From Hemicordylus capensis (lineage: Eukaryota; Chordata; Lepidosauria; Squamata; Cordylidae): a stretch of 64,000 bases of DNA. The stretch covers positions 15,829,320-15,893,319 of the forward strand of contig NC_069670.1 in the NCBI RefSeq assembly GCF_027244095.1. Direction: 5' to 3'. Of the stretch, positions 42,696 to 55,917 are shown one piece after another. The number at the start of each line of letters is the position of its first letter. Position 1 is the first letter of the stretch. Under the pieces are notes generated by a model. It searched no databases and was not told where the DNA came from. It was given only the letters and a program-made list of their open reading frames with translations. Made by a program: the position numbers and the translations under genes.

Positions 42696-43404
42696 CGGCC
42701 AGAAATGGGGGAAGGGGAGAGAAGAAGCAGGTGTTTTATTTGGATGCTTTTATTGTGTTCCTGTGAGCCGCCCAGAGCATAATTTATGGGAGGATTAACA
42801 CATCAAGTTGATTATTATTTATTATTAAGAAAATCTGTGCAAGTACAGATGCGGGCTGCTTTCTCCACAGGAAGTCTCTGTGGACACCCAGCTGCAGAAC
42901 CTGAGCGTTCGTTTCCTTTCATGAACAACAATTTTGCATCTGAGACGAGAGAATGCCGTGCTGCTCCAAAAACGGGCATAACTGGAGAGGAGAATCCGAT
43001 CCAACCATGCCAAAGAGCTTGGCTTGCCTTCAGTGGTAAGAAGCTTCCACTTCCTTGTGTTTATCCTGGGAATGAGGAACTGCCAGTTACCTGAGGGAGG
43101 GAGCATTAGACATCAAAGTCGATACGAGACAAATTAATGGCTGCTCCGCTGTATCTGGTGAATTTTCTGCAGCTACCAGGGTTTCATTCTACTGAGCAAA
43201 CAAATGGACTGTTTCTGTCTCGCTGCACTCTGTAATCATGTCTAAAGGATGCCACGAAAGATTGGTTGTACTGATTCCTTCAGCGGTGGATAGGTTATTT
43301 GAGGGGGTTTTCATTAACAGAAACGATGGGGAAATGGCTTCACGTAAGTCGGGGGTTTCCTTTGCTTTGGCCTGACACTGTTTTGGTAGGTTGTTCATCA
43401 ATTA

Positions 43405-43663
43405 TGTGCCCTTTCTCACAATCACGTGAGAGGGCTACTGTGTGGGCATTGGGGAAGGCTACTAAAACTTACCTTCCCTGCAGAAGATTCCTCCATCCTT
43501 GCTGGGCATGCTAATCACGCGCCCAGACAGTCACCGGCTTCCCCAGGCAGTGCAGAGGTTTGAGGGCCAGGAAGCATCATCCTGGCCCCCAGAAATCCCA
43601 TAATGCAATGGGCAAGTGTGCAGCCACTCTTGGCTGCACATGTGAACAACCTCTTGTTCTATT
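43405..43663. mobile_element. Candidate non-autonomous element, unit 2
   Basis: Duplicate of 10120-10378. Confidence 0.35.
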
Positions 43664-43833
43664 TTATTTTAATTATTTTATTTTATTATTTATTTTATCA
43701 ATTAATTAATTAATTAATTAGCTTTTTTGTGGCTTTTCTGCAAAATAAAGGCATTCACAATTCTGCCACTTAACATCTTTAGTATTTTATAGAAGAAATG
43801 CTGAATATAATCATGTTTTAACAGTTATTATTC

Positions 43834-44748
43834 GCGGCAGATTTTCAACACTCACAACAATCCTCCTATTTGAACTTTTATATGCTGAACATATACTGAG
43901 AGAAGCGGGATTGGAAGAAGATGAGCGTGGTTTTTCAAGTTGGAGGAAGACACATCAATAACCTGCGCTATGCTGATGACACCGCTCAGGTAGCTGAGAA
44001 TGCAGATGATCTTCAAGCTCTAGTAATGAAAGTTAAGGAGCACAGTGAAAAAATGGGACGACGACTAAATGTCAAGATGACTAAACTAATGACAAACCAG
44101 CCTCAGAATTGATAATGAAGACACTCAAATGGTGGATAGCTTCTGCCTTTTAGGATCGACCATCAACAGTAAAGGATCCAGCAGTCAAGAAATACACCCC
44201 AGGCTAGCACTTGGTAGGGTTGCAACGAAGGCCTTGGAAAGGATATTTTGATGCCGTGACGTGTCTACACCTACAAAGAATAGAATCATTTGGACAATGG
44301 TTTTCCCCATGACACTCTATGGATGAGAAAGCTGGACTTTGAAGAAGCAAGAGAGAAAAAGTATTGACGCTTTTGAACTTGGGTGCTGGAGAAGACTTTT
44401 GAGGATACCATGAACAGCCAGGAAAAGAAACAAGTGAATTATAGAACAAATCAATCCAGAATTTTCACTCGAGGCACAAATGACCAGGCTCAAACTATCA
44501 TACGTTGGACACATTATACAAAGATCCAGCTCCCTCGAGAAGTCTATAATGCTGGGAAAAGTGAAAGGAAAGAGAAGAAAAGGACGACCAGCAACAAGGT
44601 GGATGGACTCGGTTACGTCAGCAATGAATGCACCACTGAGAGGCTGAGTGGAAAGGCCAAGTGAAAGACAGATCATCCTGGAGAGAATCTATCTATGTGG
44701 TCGCTAAGAGTCAACACTGACTTGATGGCACTTAATCAATCAATCAAT
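43834..44748 (+). mobile_element. Bov-B (RTE) LINE 3' fragment, unit 2
   Basis: Duplicate of 10556-11470, with the same YADD-containing frame and the same broken structure. Confidence 0.9.
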
Positions 44749-45244
44749 TTGAACTAGGGATGCCCTCAAAACACAATTCGGCCCCCGAATCACCGCACAA
44801 CTCCTGCACCTTTAACAAGGAGGATAGCAGGTCCATACCTGCTCCTCCTCCACTCACCGCCACAGGAAGTTTGATGGTGCTCTCCCCAGCTATGATCGCG
44901 CACCAGCTGAGCATCTCCCAGTTGCACTTGCATGACACTGGCACACATATGGCCTCCACGCAGGCATGGTGGCCATTTGTATGCTCAGCAACCATGCGAT
45001 CAGTGTTTGAGGGAACACTATCTTTAGCCCCCTTCCCTCTAGAAACCTTGCCATCTATGAAACAACAATCAGCCATGTATTTGGGCCAGTCAAATCCTGC
45101 CACAGGCATAGTTCCAATCCGCAGGTGCACATCAGGCGTGCCACTAAATGAAAAGAATTCAGTTCTTCTCCTCCATTCCAGTGAAGTCAGCAGAATGTCA
45201 AGATAAGACTCTAGGGATCTGCAAAGCCCAAATTATATGGCACA

Positions 45245-45378
45245 TAATTACAGTGAGTGGTAATGAGCAACAAATCAGTTCGTTTGATCATCACGAGAAT
45301 TATATGCAGGGCTGTCGAGGCAGCTGTATAAAAGTGATCTCCACTGACAGCTCTTGAAGCAACATCTCCAGGATTCCG
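45245..45378 (+). promoter_or_regulatory. Orphan TATA promoter and exon-1-like segment, second copy
   Basis: Duplicate of the 11967-12100 segment: TAATTA near 45245, TATAAAA at 45327-45333 and a GTGAGAG donor at 45379. The TATA, spacing and donor are preserved in both copies. Confidence 0.5.
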
Positions 45379-45440
45379 GTGAGAGCACGCAGGCCATGGG
45401 TATAAGGCGACAAACCACTCCTGCTTCTCAGTGAGCAAAG

Positions 45441-45667
45441 GAACATAGAAGCATAGGAAGCCACCTCCTACCGAGTCAGACCCTTGGTCCATCTAGCTCA
45501 GTATTTTCTTCCCAGACTGGCAGCAGCTACTCCATGGTTGCAGGCAGGAGTCTTTCTCCATCCTGTATGGCGTTTCCAGGGAGGGAACCTAGGACCTTCT
45601 GCATGCAAGCAGGAAGATGCTCTTCCAATGGCCCCATCCTCTAAGAGGAATATCTCACAGTGCTCAC
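45441..45667 (-). mobile_element. SINE, minus strand, unit 2
   Basis: Duplicate of 12163-12389. Confidence 0.7.
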
Positions 45668-46490
45668 ATAAGAACATAAGAACAGCCCTGCTGGATCAGG
45701 CCCAAGGAGGCCCATCTAGTCCAGCATCCTGTTTCACCCAGTGGCCCACCAGATACCACTTGGAGCCTACAGTCAGGAGTTGAGGACATGCCCTCCCTCC
45801 TGCTGTTACTCTCCTGCAACTGGTACTCAGAGGCATCCTGCCTTTGAGGCTGAAGGTGGCCCACAGCCCTCCGAATAGTAGCCATTGATCAACCTCTCCT
45901 CCATGAAGTGATCCAAACCCCTCTTCAAGCCATCCAGCTTGTTGGCTGTCACCACGTCTTGTGGCAGAGAATCCCACAAGTGGATTATGCGTTGTGTGAA
46001 AAAGTACTTCCGTTTGTTGGTCCTAGATTTCCTGGCAATCAATTTCATGGGATGACCCCTGGTTCTAGTGTTCTATGAGAAGGAGAAGAATTTCTCTCTC
46101 CACTTTCTCCACACTTTGCATGATTTTGTAGACCTCTCTCATGTCTCCCCGCAGTCGTCTTTTTTCAAAACTAAAAAGCCCCAGGTGTTGTAGCCTTGCC
46201 TCATAAGGAAGGTGCTCTAGGCCCCTAATCATCTTGGTTGCCCTCTTCTGCACCTCTTCCAGTTCAACAATGTCCTTCTTTAGATGTGGTGACCAGAATT
46301 GTACGCAGTACTCCAGGTGTGGCCACACCATAGTTTTGTATAAGGGCATTGTAATATTATCAGTTTTATTTTCAATCCCCTTCCTAGCATGGAATTGGCC
46401 TTTTTCACAGCTACCGCACATTGAGTCGTGTCAACACTTTCAACGAGCTTTCCACCATGGCCCCAAGTTCCCTCTGCTGGTCAGTCACCT
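45668..46490 (-). mobile_element. CR1-type LINE 3' end, unit 2
   Basis: Duplicate of 12390-13215 with a short internal deletion near the start of the frame. Confidence 0.88.
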
Positions 46491-46838
46491 CATGTGTAGT
46501 CTCCCATCCAAATGCCACCAAGATAGGCCCTGCTTGTCAAAGGAGACAATTCCTGCTCGCTACCACAAGACCAGCTCTCCTCCCATATGGAGTGGGGAGC
46601 TCATGCACAAAGAGGGGCCACAACTTTATTAAGATAGCAGCATTGCCGACTGTTAATCCAGATTAATAGTGCAAGGTTGTTGTCCTCACTGGTCCTCAAG
46701 CCCGGAGATTCTGTCTTGTTCTGTGTTGCTGTGTGCCTCCAGTGGGGCAATTTCTCCCACCATCTCATTATGTTGCTCTGCGGCACAGTTTCCTTGCCCT
46801 CATGCAACTTGGTCAAGGCTGGCTCTCCTAGGGCAGTA

Positions 46839-47139
46839 GGAACATAAGAAGCTGCCATATACTGAGTCAGACCATTGGCCTATCTAGCTCAGCGTTGTCT
46901 TCACAGACTGGCAGCGGCTTCTCCAAAGTTGCAGGCAGGACTCTCTCTCAGCCTTATCTTGGAGATGCTACCAGGGAGGGAACCTGGAACTTTCTGCTCT
47001 TCCCAGAGCAGCTCCATCCCCTAAGAAGGGGAGTATCTTCCAGTGCTCACACATCCGGTCTCCCATTCAAATGCAACCAGGATGGACCCTGCTTAGCTAA
47101 GAGGACAAGTCATGCTTGCTACCACAAGGCCAGCTCTCT
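46839..47139 (-). mobile_element. Full-length 5S-headed SINE, unit 2
   Basis: Duplicate of 13571-13871. Confidence 0.8.
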
Positions 47140-47471
47140 GCTCCACACAATGAACATTAGGGTAGGGAAGAGCTGTGTGTGCACTCCTGTTTTCTGATTA
47201 CCTGGGGGTTAAACTCAGGGTTGTGACAGCACCCTACCAGATTGAGTCTTTAGCTCTAGAGCGAGGTGGGAAGAAAACTTATCCTCTCCAGCTGGGGCTT
47301 AGCTTATGACCAAGCTCCCTGCCTCAGAGCTTGCTCTTAACTGACACACGACCCAGTCATATCGCAGACCCCGAATATTATTTTTATTTCTTTATTTATT
47401 ATAATATTTAATATACTGCCCAATCCAGAGACTCAGAGTGCTGTTCAGGCCAGAACAGCATCCGAGATTTA

Positions 47472-47476
<5 letters not shown>

Positions 47477-47506
<30 letters not shown>
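47477..47506 (+). repeat. (GA)n microsatellite, unit 2
   Basis: Shorter allele of the repeat at 14206. Confidence 0.9.
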
Positions 47507-47507
<1 letters not shown>

Positions 47508-47639
47508 AAAGGGCAAATGACTGGCAGAAAAGAAACGTCTTCAATAAGATCTTAAAGGCTGAAAAGAAGGATAGTCAACAGACATCGTCAACAGACACAG
47601 GCCTTTAACTAGAACTCACTCATCCAAGGGGATGCTTGA

Positions 47640-47985
47640 ATGTACTTTTTCATACAACACGTAATCAACTAGTGGGATTCTCTGCCACAAGATGTGGTGA
47701 CAGCCAACAACCTGGATGGCTTGAAGATGGGTTTGGATAACTTTATGGAGGAGATGTCTATCAATGGCTACTAGTTGGAGGTCTACAGGCCACCTCCAGC
47801 CTCAAAGGCAGGATGCCTCTGAGTACCAGTTGCAGATGAGCAACATCAGGAGAGAGGGAATGCCCTCAACACCTGCCTGTGGCTTCCAGCAGCATCTGGT
47901 GGGCCACTGTGCGAAACAGGATGCTGGACTAGATGGGCTTCCTTGGGCCTGATCCAGCAGGGCTGTTCTTATGTACTACACAGGA
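47640..47985 (+). mobile_element. CR1-type LINE 3' terminus, unit 2
   Basis: Duplicate of 14390-14735. Confidence 0.8.
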
Positions 47986-48055
47986 TTTAGTTTTATATAA
48001 ACAACTGTATGTTAAAACAACACAGAGGAGGCCAATACGATGATGCAGAATAAGT

Positions 48056-48313
48056 TTTATTCAGAATGAAGTGTTCACGGAGTGAACATTTTTTCAGCAA
48101 CTAGTGTTGAGGAGGGTGAAGCAGAAAGGATACATGTGAGGGAAGCACTACTCCATTGCCAAACTTTTGAAAACAAAGAGAGAGGAGAAAACATTCTTAA
48201 CATTTCGAGGCAAACCTTTCCTTCTTCCTCTGCAAAATTCCTGATTTCCCAGTTGATTGGGTTGCAAATTTTAAGGTCAGAGTGACTTGGTCTGGCCATC
48301 TTTTCTGTTTATT
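48056..48313 (-). terminator. G5 3' UTR end with two AATAAA signals
   Basis: Minus-strand AATAAA at 48308-48313 and 48056-48061, as in G1. Confidence 0.7.
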
Positions 48314-48610
48314 CTTCTGGAGAGCACCAAGAGGCTGACATGAATAAAGAAACTTCAGAAGAAGTGAAGATAAAATTTAGACAGGCATGTGAGAGAAAGT
48401 CTGGGCCTGATTCTTAAGGGTGCTGAGTCCTCCCCAATTCCAAGGGACATCACATGGAATTGAGAATCGGCTCAGCACACTGTGACCGAAACCCAAATAG
48501 AACGCCGTGGATCTTTCAGTGGTTCGTTTCCGGTGTTGACAGTCCATGATGATTTAGCAGGGCAAGCAGAGGTTTCCCTGGCCACCAAAGCATCTTCCAT
48601 AATGGCCCCC

Positions 48611-48958
48611 TCATAAACCAGGACCCCAGAGACCTCTGCTGGCTACGATCCCGGAACCATTAATAGCGCAGGGGGTGTTTCCTCCCACGGTGACGGGCTC
48701 GCAGCTAGGGGACAGGATGGGTCCTGGGAAGGTCACGGCAATGGGGGCAGGCTGGATCACCACCACTGATGGGGGGATCTGGTTGTTGAAGGAAGGGAAG
48801 ATTCTGGCCAGGGTGGCCAGGAAGCCAGAATTTCTAGCCAAGGCGCCAGCACCGGAGCCGGAGCCGAGACCGCCATTGCCAAGGCCTGCTGATCCAAAGC
48901 CAACGACAGGGCTGGAAGCGCAGGAGCGGACGGTGCAGGCTGGTCCACAGTTAGTCAT
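48611..48958 (-). CDS. Short corneous beta protein (beta-keratin), G5, 115 aa
   Basis: Tandem duplicate of G1 in the second 33-kb unit: MTNCGPACTVRSCASSP head, short Gly/Ser linker, core around residues 60-93 with PPSVVV, PGPIL and SCEPVTVGG, and end IVASRGLWGPGL. Here residue 13 is Cys, as in most family members, and residue 83 is Ser, so this copy is nearer the family consensus than G1. It stops at the same TGA (48611-48613), with the 18-codon CLPC-ending tail open to TAA at 48554. Twelve or so base differences from G1 fall in 348 coding bases, a clearly higher rate than in the flanks. Coding exon starts at 48979. Divergent with G6. Confidence 0.93.
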   Translation of the reverse strand: MTNCGPACTVRSCASSPVVGFGSAGLGNGGLGSGSGAGALARNSGFLATLARIFPSFNNQIPPSVVVIQPAPIAVTFPGPILSPSCEPVTVGGNTPCAINGSGIVASRGLWGPGL

Positions 48959-49955
48959 GTCTGAGTCGCAGGAATCAACCTGGAAGGAGGGCCAGAGATA
49001 TGGTTAGGCATGAGAAGTGTAATGAGAAAAAACCCATATCACCATAAGACAGGGGTAGAAGACAGTGGGATGGCCCCTAGGTCAGAGGCTTTGAGAAGGA
49101 GACGGGACAAATGCATGGGAGAGGAGAGGCTCTTGCCAAAAAAGTGATCTGATTCTCCAATCAGTTGGATCATTTCCTTGGGACAAGCCCTGAAATAACC
49201 TTTGCACAACCTCAAACTTCCTGCCCTTAATGGCTCTTGGTCAAATGACTGTGTGGAACCTCCACCTTCAGGGGAGGTCTACCACTGAATACCAGGGAGG
49301 AGTTGCAGGCCAAGTTTCCTGAAGTTTGGCCCCTGTGGAAATCTGGATGCTAGAGGACCTCGAGCTTGGGTCTAATCCAGAAGAGTTCATCTGACGTTCT
49401 TAGAATGTAAGGGGAAAGAATACAGTTAGCTATATCTGAGTCTGGAAGAACACAAGATGGAGCAGCTATAAGGTGATGCACAAAAAAATTGTGCATAATT
49501 GTCGGCAAATAGATGGAGTACCAGATGGAGTACCAGATAGAGTGAAAGACCCTAGCTCAGATGCCCCCTAGGTCAGGCACTAGACAAACGCATTGGAAAG
49601 GAGAGGATCTTGCCGAAAAATGATCGGATTCCCCAAATATCCCTGCGCTAAACCTTGGGTCCTCTTTGAATTGATTTTGAATTTTACTTATTGATTGGAA
49701 TTGTAACCTTCCAGCCCCAGCAAGGGATGCCTGATAACCACTAATGGGACCTCCAAGTTCAGGGAGTACTGCTGAATACCTATTCCGGGGGGGTGGGGAG
49801 CAGCAAGAGAAGACTGAGGCTTGAGAGCTCCCTCGTTTGGCCACTCGGGGCAGCCAGATGCTGATGGGCCTTGTTTCTAAGCCAGCAGAGTTCTCCTGCT
49901 GTTCTGAGAGCGTACAGGAGAAGGAAATGCATGAAATAGCAGCTCTTGCAAAAAG

Positions 49956-50135
49956 CTGCCTTGCGCTGAGTCAGACCATTGGCCCTTCTGTCTCAGTATT
50001 GACTACATAGAAGGGCGGGATCTCTCCAGGATTTCGGGCAGGAGTCTTGCCCAGGCCTTTCTGAAGATACCAGAGACCGAGCTGGGACCTGAAGCATGCA
50101 AACCACATTCTCCACTGATCTACAGTGGCAGGCAA
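49956..50135 (-). mobile_element. SINE fragment in G5 intron
   Basis: Duplicate of 16706-16885. Confidence 0.6.
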
Positions 50136-50263
50136 GAGTTTGCTGGCAATTTGGATTCACTACCCCATCCGGCAAAAATAAAATATATCTGTTATTAATT
50201 TCTGAAGGAGCTGGGAATGTCATGATCCTTAAGGATGCATAAACAGAGAACCTGCAGGGGAGA

Positions 50264-50561
50264 ACATAGGAACATAGGAAGCTGCCATATACTGAGTCAG
50301 ACCATAGGTCCATCTCACTCAGTATTTTCTACACAGACTGGCAGCGGCTTCTCCAAGGTTGCAGGCAGAAATCTCTCTCAGCCCTATCTTGGAGAAGCCA
50401 AGGAAGGAACTTGGAGCCTAGATGCTCTTCCCAGAGTGGCTCCATCCCCTAAGGGGAATATCTTACAGTGCTCACACTTCTAGTCTCCCTTTCATATGCA
50501 AACACAGTGGATCCTGCTTAGCTTAAGGGGCCCAGTCATGCTTGCTACCACAAGACCAGCT
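50264..50561 (-). mobile_element. 5S-headed SINE in G5 intron
   Basis: Duplicate of 17013-17311. Confidence 0.8.
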
Positions 50562-50620
50562 CCATAAGACCGGCTCCATAAGATCAGAGCACCAGCAGAC
50601 TCATGATAACCCGCAGATAT

Positions 50621-50699
50621 TGTTATTTGTTTGTTTGTTTATTCCATTTCTATACCACCCTTCCAAAAATGGCTCAGGGCAGTTTACACAGAGAAATAA

Positions 50700-50730
<31 letters not shown>

Positions 50731-50895
50731 GATGGCTCCCTGTTCCCAAAGGGCTCACAATCTACAAACAAACATGATAGACACCAGCAATAGTCACTGG
50801 AAGTACTGTTCTGGAGGTGGATAGGGCCAGTTACTCTCCCCCTGCTAAATAAAGAGAATCACCACGTTGGAAGGTGCCTCTTTGCCAGGATAGCA
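50621..50895. repeat. Unclassified interspersed repeat, G5 intron
   Basis: Duplicate of 17371-17690 with a contracted AAAT run (50696-50732). Confidence 0.6.
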
Positions 50896-51341
50896 GGGGA
50901 TATGTTGTTGGTTCACAAAAACATGAAGAAAAGAAAAGCTAAGTGGGGCAAAAAAAAAAAAAAGCTCAAAACTACAGTGTAACTCAATGGAGTGGAATGT
51001 TTGCGGATACAGAGGGTAGTTAACAAACAAGCAGGTGGGCAGAGCTAATGCCACTCAGCCCAGTGGGGAGGAGACATTGGACCAAAATTAGAAAATTGGA
51101 TAGCCTGAACAATAGTCAAGAGAGTCACACCCCCTTCTGCTTCTGAGGGACAAAAATGCCTAAAACGTCCACCATGCTGAGGTACAGGTAACACATGCAC
51201 ACCAGGGATAGCCTGAAATGTTTTGTTGCAGGCCCATACTTGCAAATAAATATATTTTTAAGACTATCAAAGAAAGATGTTAAAATTCAATCAAAAATGA
51301 TAGGCTGTACAAAGAAGCAGGCTTCACACAACAGATCTTAC

Positions 51342-51486
51342 CTGTCTCTCCAAGGAGCAGAAAGCAAGAGAAGGATGAGGACTGAGTGAAGCTGTGAGTC
51401 GAGGGTATCCATGGTGTGCCTTTATATACCTTTAGCAGCACCATCCCCGGTGAAGAGGTGGGGCTTCAGGTCTGCCATCATAATTA
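51342..51486 (-). promoter_or_regulatory. G5 promoter and non-coding exon 1
   Basis: Same architecture as G1: TAATTA 51481-51486, TATA 51421-51428, exon 1 about 51398-51342, donor GTAAGA. The intron is 51341-48980 (2362 bp). Two or three bases around the inferred start differ from G1. Confidence 0.85.
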
Positions 51487-52084
51487 GCAAACAACAAATT
51501 AAATTGCCCCCTCAGCCTCACACTCCAAATTGATTTTAATATCCATGATGAGGCAGGCTGTTCTGCTTTGAATAAAAGCTACCATTAACTTCTCACAAGA
51601 CCATCCCTGAGCATTTCCTGGGAAGATGCCACCACCTTCATTTACGATCAAAGCAAGTAAACATGCCTTTGTGAAGATGCTAGTTTGCCCAACCCATAAC
51701 TTCATTTTTAAGGCATGTTAATTGTACCCCCAAAAAATTGTAACCTCTACCCCAAAAAACCATCTTGTGCTAATCCCAACGATCGGAAGAACAGATAGGC
51801 AGTCAGACAGTCAGACAGACAGATCGATATGCTAAGGGAAGGAGGGAGGGGAATAAGAGAAGGAAGGAAAAAGAAGGTGACTTCCAAAGAATGGATGAGA
51901 AAAGTTTGGAAGTTACTGTTTAGGGGAAATCTGAGAATTTTCCAGGGAATCGAGAAGAAGATCGATACGATGAGTCAATTCCACCAAACTTAAGCCAGAG
52001 ATGCTCCTCTTCTTGAGGATGAGAAGATGTTCTCTCCTAGGTCAGGTTCAGATGACCACTGGAAAGTAAGGTCATGGGAATGGA

Positions 52085-52662
52085 GGTGCCCAGCACAAAT
52101 GGTTCGTTCCAAAACAGTTCTCCTCAAACCAGGGCCGGTTCAGAGGTTATCGCACGAGCCAAACTGGGGATGGTTCAGTCAGTGATCGAACTGAACCAGG
52201 CCCGGTTGGGGTGAACCAATTCAGAAAAAGTAAAGGGCAGCCAGGCAGTGGTGGAGAGAGGGGTAAAAATCGCCTTACCTTCTACCTTTCTCACTGGAAC
52301 CCAGAACCAAGCCACCACTGAGCTGGCAGCTTGGTAAATGAGGGGGAGAGGATTTGTGGCCATGCCAGGCAGGGAAGGAGCCACACCATGCAGGCAAGGA
52401 GCTTTTTACCTCTCTTCCTGTCCCTGCCCAGCCATCTCTTAGCTTTGTGAGGGTCCCCCACACCCTGTATTTGTAAAGGGGAATGTTCACCAGATTCCCC
52501 TTGACAAGTATATTGGTTGCCCAAACCGCTCAGCCAGTTCAGCCAAACTGACTGGACCAACCAGTCGGTTTGACCAAAACAGTTCGGAGAAATGCGGTTT
52601 GGTTCAAATTGATTTGAATTCTAACCAAACCACTTTTTTGGGTTCGTGCACACCCCTGCCCA
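52085..52662. mobile_element. Non-autonomous hAT-like element, copy 3
   Basis: Duplicated with block A; a handful of base changes. Confidence 0.5.
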
Positions 52663-53119
52663 GCCAGCAAATGTTCCCAAAGTAAGAAACTACCTCTGTT
52701 CACTTTCACATTGTCCAAAACCACAGTACTGTTGTCCTTCCACCACCCGACATTTACCGTCCAGCTTTAAGGGTTGACTACAGATTTCTGGTGGCAGAAG
52801 GAACCCAACACTGGTGACCCAATATGGTGGGAAAAGACATCATGGAAATGTCACCTTGATTTCTGGTGTTTGTAGGAACCCACTCGTAGTCGGACGCCAA
52901 AGGGGAGATTTCCTCAAGAACCAATCTCCAGTGTGTGAACAAGTCGACCATTTCATAACCAACTATGAGGGAACATCAGATCATGCCATCCCCCCAACAA
53001 AGAAACATTTCTAGGTCCTCTCACATGAAGAGAAACCATGTCCCCTGATGGATGAAATATGTATACACCTTTGTAGTTTGCTATTGCTTTTGGAGATGCT
53101 CCCATATGGACGATCAAGA

Positions 53120-54220
53120 GGACTAGCAACATTATTTGAAGTGGGGGAGTTTTGGGGTTGGGAAACTGCCCTTCTGTGACTGGCAGAGACCTTCCACTAG
53201 AATCCAGAAACCTTTGGAGCCCAAGTGTCTGTTGCTTAGAGGCTGAGTGTCATGAAAGGGACTCTTGGTTGATCTAGAGCAAGGGAGGAGAGGAAGGATG
53301 AAGCCTGAGGAAGAAGGATAATCTCTGGAATCAATGGTGGTTACATGTTAATTAAAACAGACAAATTAGCTCAATGGGTCTGGTGGAAGCTCAATAACAC
53401 TGTCACCCTTTTGATATTTGGTGTGGTATTCGTCTAGTCATCAGGAAGACTTGCTGACTCATCGGCTTGGAGTGCCCACACAGGGACATTTGGCATCTTC
53501 GTTCCACCTCAGCCTGGCCTCAATGTGCTGGCATCATTAACTCAGAATATTATGCACTTTGATCTTTGAAAATGGCCAAAGGATGCCCAACATCTGAGGC
53601 ACCAAATGTTAAGGTTCCTTCTAATGCTCATGGGGATATTAGCCAAGTGGGTCAATGGCATTTTATTTGGAGGACTAGCAACATTATTTGAAGTGGGGGA
53701 GTTTTGGGGTTGGGAAACTGCCCTTCTGTGACTGGCAGAGACCTTCCACTAGAATCCAGAAACCTTTGGAGCCCAAGTGTCTGTTGCTTAGAGGCTGAGT
53801 GTCATGAAAGGGACTCTTGGTTGATCTAGAGCAAGGGAAGAGAGGAAGGATGAAGCCTGAGGAGGAAGGATAATCTCTGGAATCAATGGTGGTTACATGT
53901 TAATTAAAACAGACAAATTAGCTCAATGGGTCTGGTGGAAGCTCAATAACACTGTCACCCTTTTGATATTTGGTGTGGTATTCGTCTAGTCATCAGGAAG
54001 ACTTGCTGACTCATCGGCTTGGAGTGCCCACACAGGGACATTTGGCATCTTCGTTCCACCTCAGCCTGGCCTCAATGTGCTGGCATCATTAACTCAGAAT
54101 ATTATGCACTTTGATCTTTGAAAATGGCCAAAGGATGCCCAACATCTGAGGCACCAAATGTTAAGGTTCCTTCTAATGCTCATGGGGATATTAGCCAAGA
54201 GGGTCACTGGCATTTTATTT
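53120..54220. repeat. Two tandem 552-bp units, copy 3
   Basis: Units 53120-53671 and 53672-54220, with exactly the 552-bp period of copy 1. Confidence 0.85.
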
Positions 54221-54472
54221 TGTAGGGATGGCTGATGGGAAGGGAAGAGCTTCAAGCTTCCCTGTGGCAAAAAAAAAAGGGGGGGGAGAGGAGGGGTAAT
54301 TTCATATTCATGTCTCTGGGCGGTTGTTGTAAGCCGCCCAGAGATGTGAGTTTGTATGGTGTAGAAATATGTTAAATAAATAAATAAATTGATAGATAAA
54401 TAAATAAGGTGAATTTCAGGTGAAATTCAGCCAATTGTGATCAGTGACCACACCTTGTGTTGGAAATGGTGT

Positions 54473-54810
54473 CTACTTCTTGAACTTTAGAAAACTTCTT
54501 GTGATCTTTGGAAAGATCGTAAGAACTTTCCACATGAAGAAGGTTCTCATCACATGAAGAAAGCGGATGTGGAAGAAGGTTGTAGAGAAGAAATGGACTC
54601 AGAGATTTAGAATGAAAATATAGTCTACTTCTTGCACTTTGGAAATATAAGAAAACACATCATGAAGTTTTCACATGAAGCACCTGCATGAAGAAGGTTC
54701 TTCAAGTTTCCACAAGAAGAAGGTTCATGTGGAAGAAGGTTGTAACAGAAGGAATGGTCAAGAGATCTGGGAAGAAAACTGAATCTACTTCTTGCACTTT
54801 GACCCCAACT
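54473..54810 (+). promoter_or_regulatory. Promoter-proximal repeat, three monomers (G6)
   Basis: The same three monomers (motifs at 54473, 54625 and near 54785) as upstream of G2. Confidence 0.55.
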
Positions 54811-54976
54811 GAATCTGGTAGAAGGTTTCCAAGAAAAGCTTGGGGAGTTTTTATGTCACGTCCTTCAGGCTTGTGAGAAGCTCATGGGAGCTTATTAAGA
54901 ACTGACCAGCCTAACTCGTCATGGAGATTAAAATAATTTGGAGTGTTTGAGGCTGATAAGACATTTGGCTCTTTGC

Positions 54977-55114
54977 TAATTAAGACTTCAAGCCCCAAGG
55001 CATGACCAGGAGCATTGGTCCTGGAAGTATATAAAGGTACACCACGGATGCCTTCAACTCACAGCTCCACTTGATCCTCATTCTTCTCACAGCTTCTGCT
55101 CCTTGGAGAGGAAG
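54977..55114 (+). promoter_or_regulatory. G6 promoter and non-coding exon 1
   Basis: TAATTA 54977-54982, TATATAAA 55028-55035, exon 1 about 55058-55114 and donor GTAAGG. The intron is 55115-55896 (782 bp). It is essentially identical to the G2 promoter. Confidence 0.87.
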
Positions 55115-55917
55115 GTAAGGTCTGTCGTCCACGGTCTGCTTCTTGGTACAGCCTATCTGAACTTTGACCTCTTCCTCTGATTGTCCTGAAAATATGTTTG
55201 TTTGTGTTTTTTGTTTGTTTGTTTCTTTGTTTCTTTGTTTGTTTGTATGGACCCACAACAAAAGGCTGCAGGATAGACCTGATATTCATACATTGCCTGT
55301 GCCTGTGCTTGATCACTGGGAAAGCTTTAGGCTCCTTTCCCCCTCAGAAGCAGAAAGGGGTGTGACTGTCTTGAGAGAGTATCCTTCATACTGAGAAAAT
55401 TTCAGTTCTTTTTGTCTTGGCGCCAGGGGGACTGTCTGCTTATCCAGATGGGTTTCAATGGGTAGATGACATGGCAAAAAGAACCAGTGAAAGATGCATA
55501 GTGAAACATTCCTTGCCCCCACCTCACTGTTGTGTTCCATCAGCTCGGTCCACCTGATTGTCTGTTAACTGCCCTCTGAGTCTGCGAACATTCCATTCCA
55601 TTGAGTTACCTTGGGGCAGGTTTGGCATGCCTCCCAGCCCTTATCTTTTCTTTTCTTCCAACTATGTTCTGACTCAGTAGAAGGAAGCTTCCTGCTAGAG
55701 CTGTTGTTTAATACCTATTCTATCCCCTTACATTTTTTGGCAAGAGCCTCTCCTCTCCCATGCATTTGTCCCGTCTCCTTCTCAAAGCCTCTGACCTAGG
55801 GGCCGTCCCACTGTCTTCTACCCCTGTCTTATGGTGATATGGGTTTTTTCTCATTACACTTCTCATGCCTAACCATATCTCTGGCCCTCCTTCCAGGTTG
55901 ATTCCTACTACTCAGAC

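Larger units (their letters stand above)
51586..54976. repeat. Block A copy 3: G5/G6 divergent interval
   Basis: Third copy, with two 552-bp units. It is slightly more diverged from copies 1 and 2 than they are from each other. Confidence 0.88.
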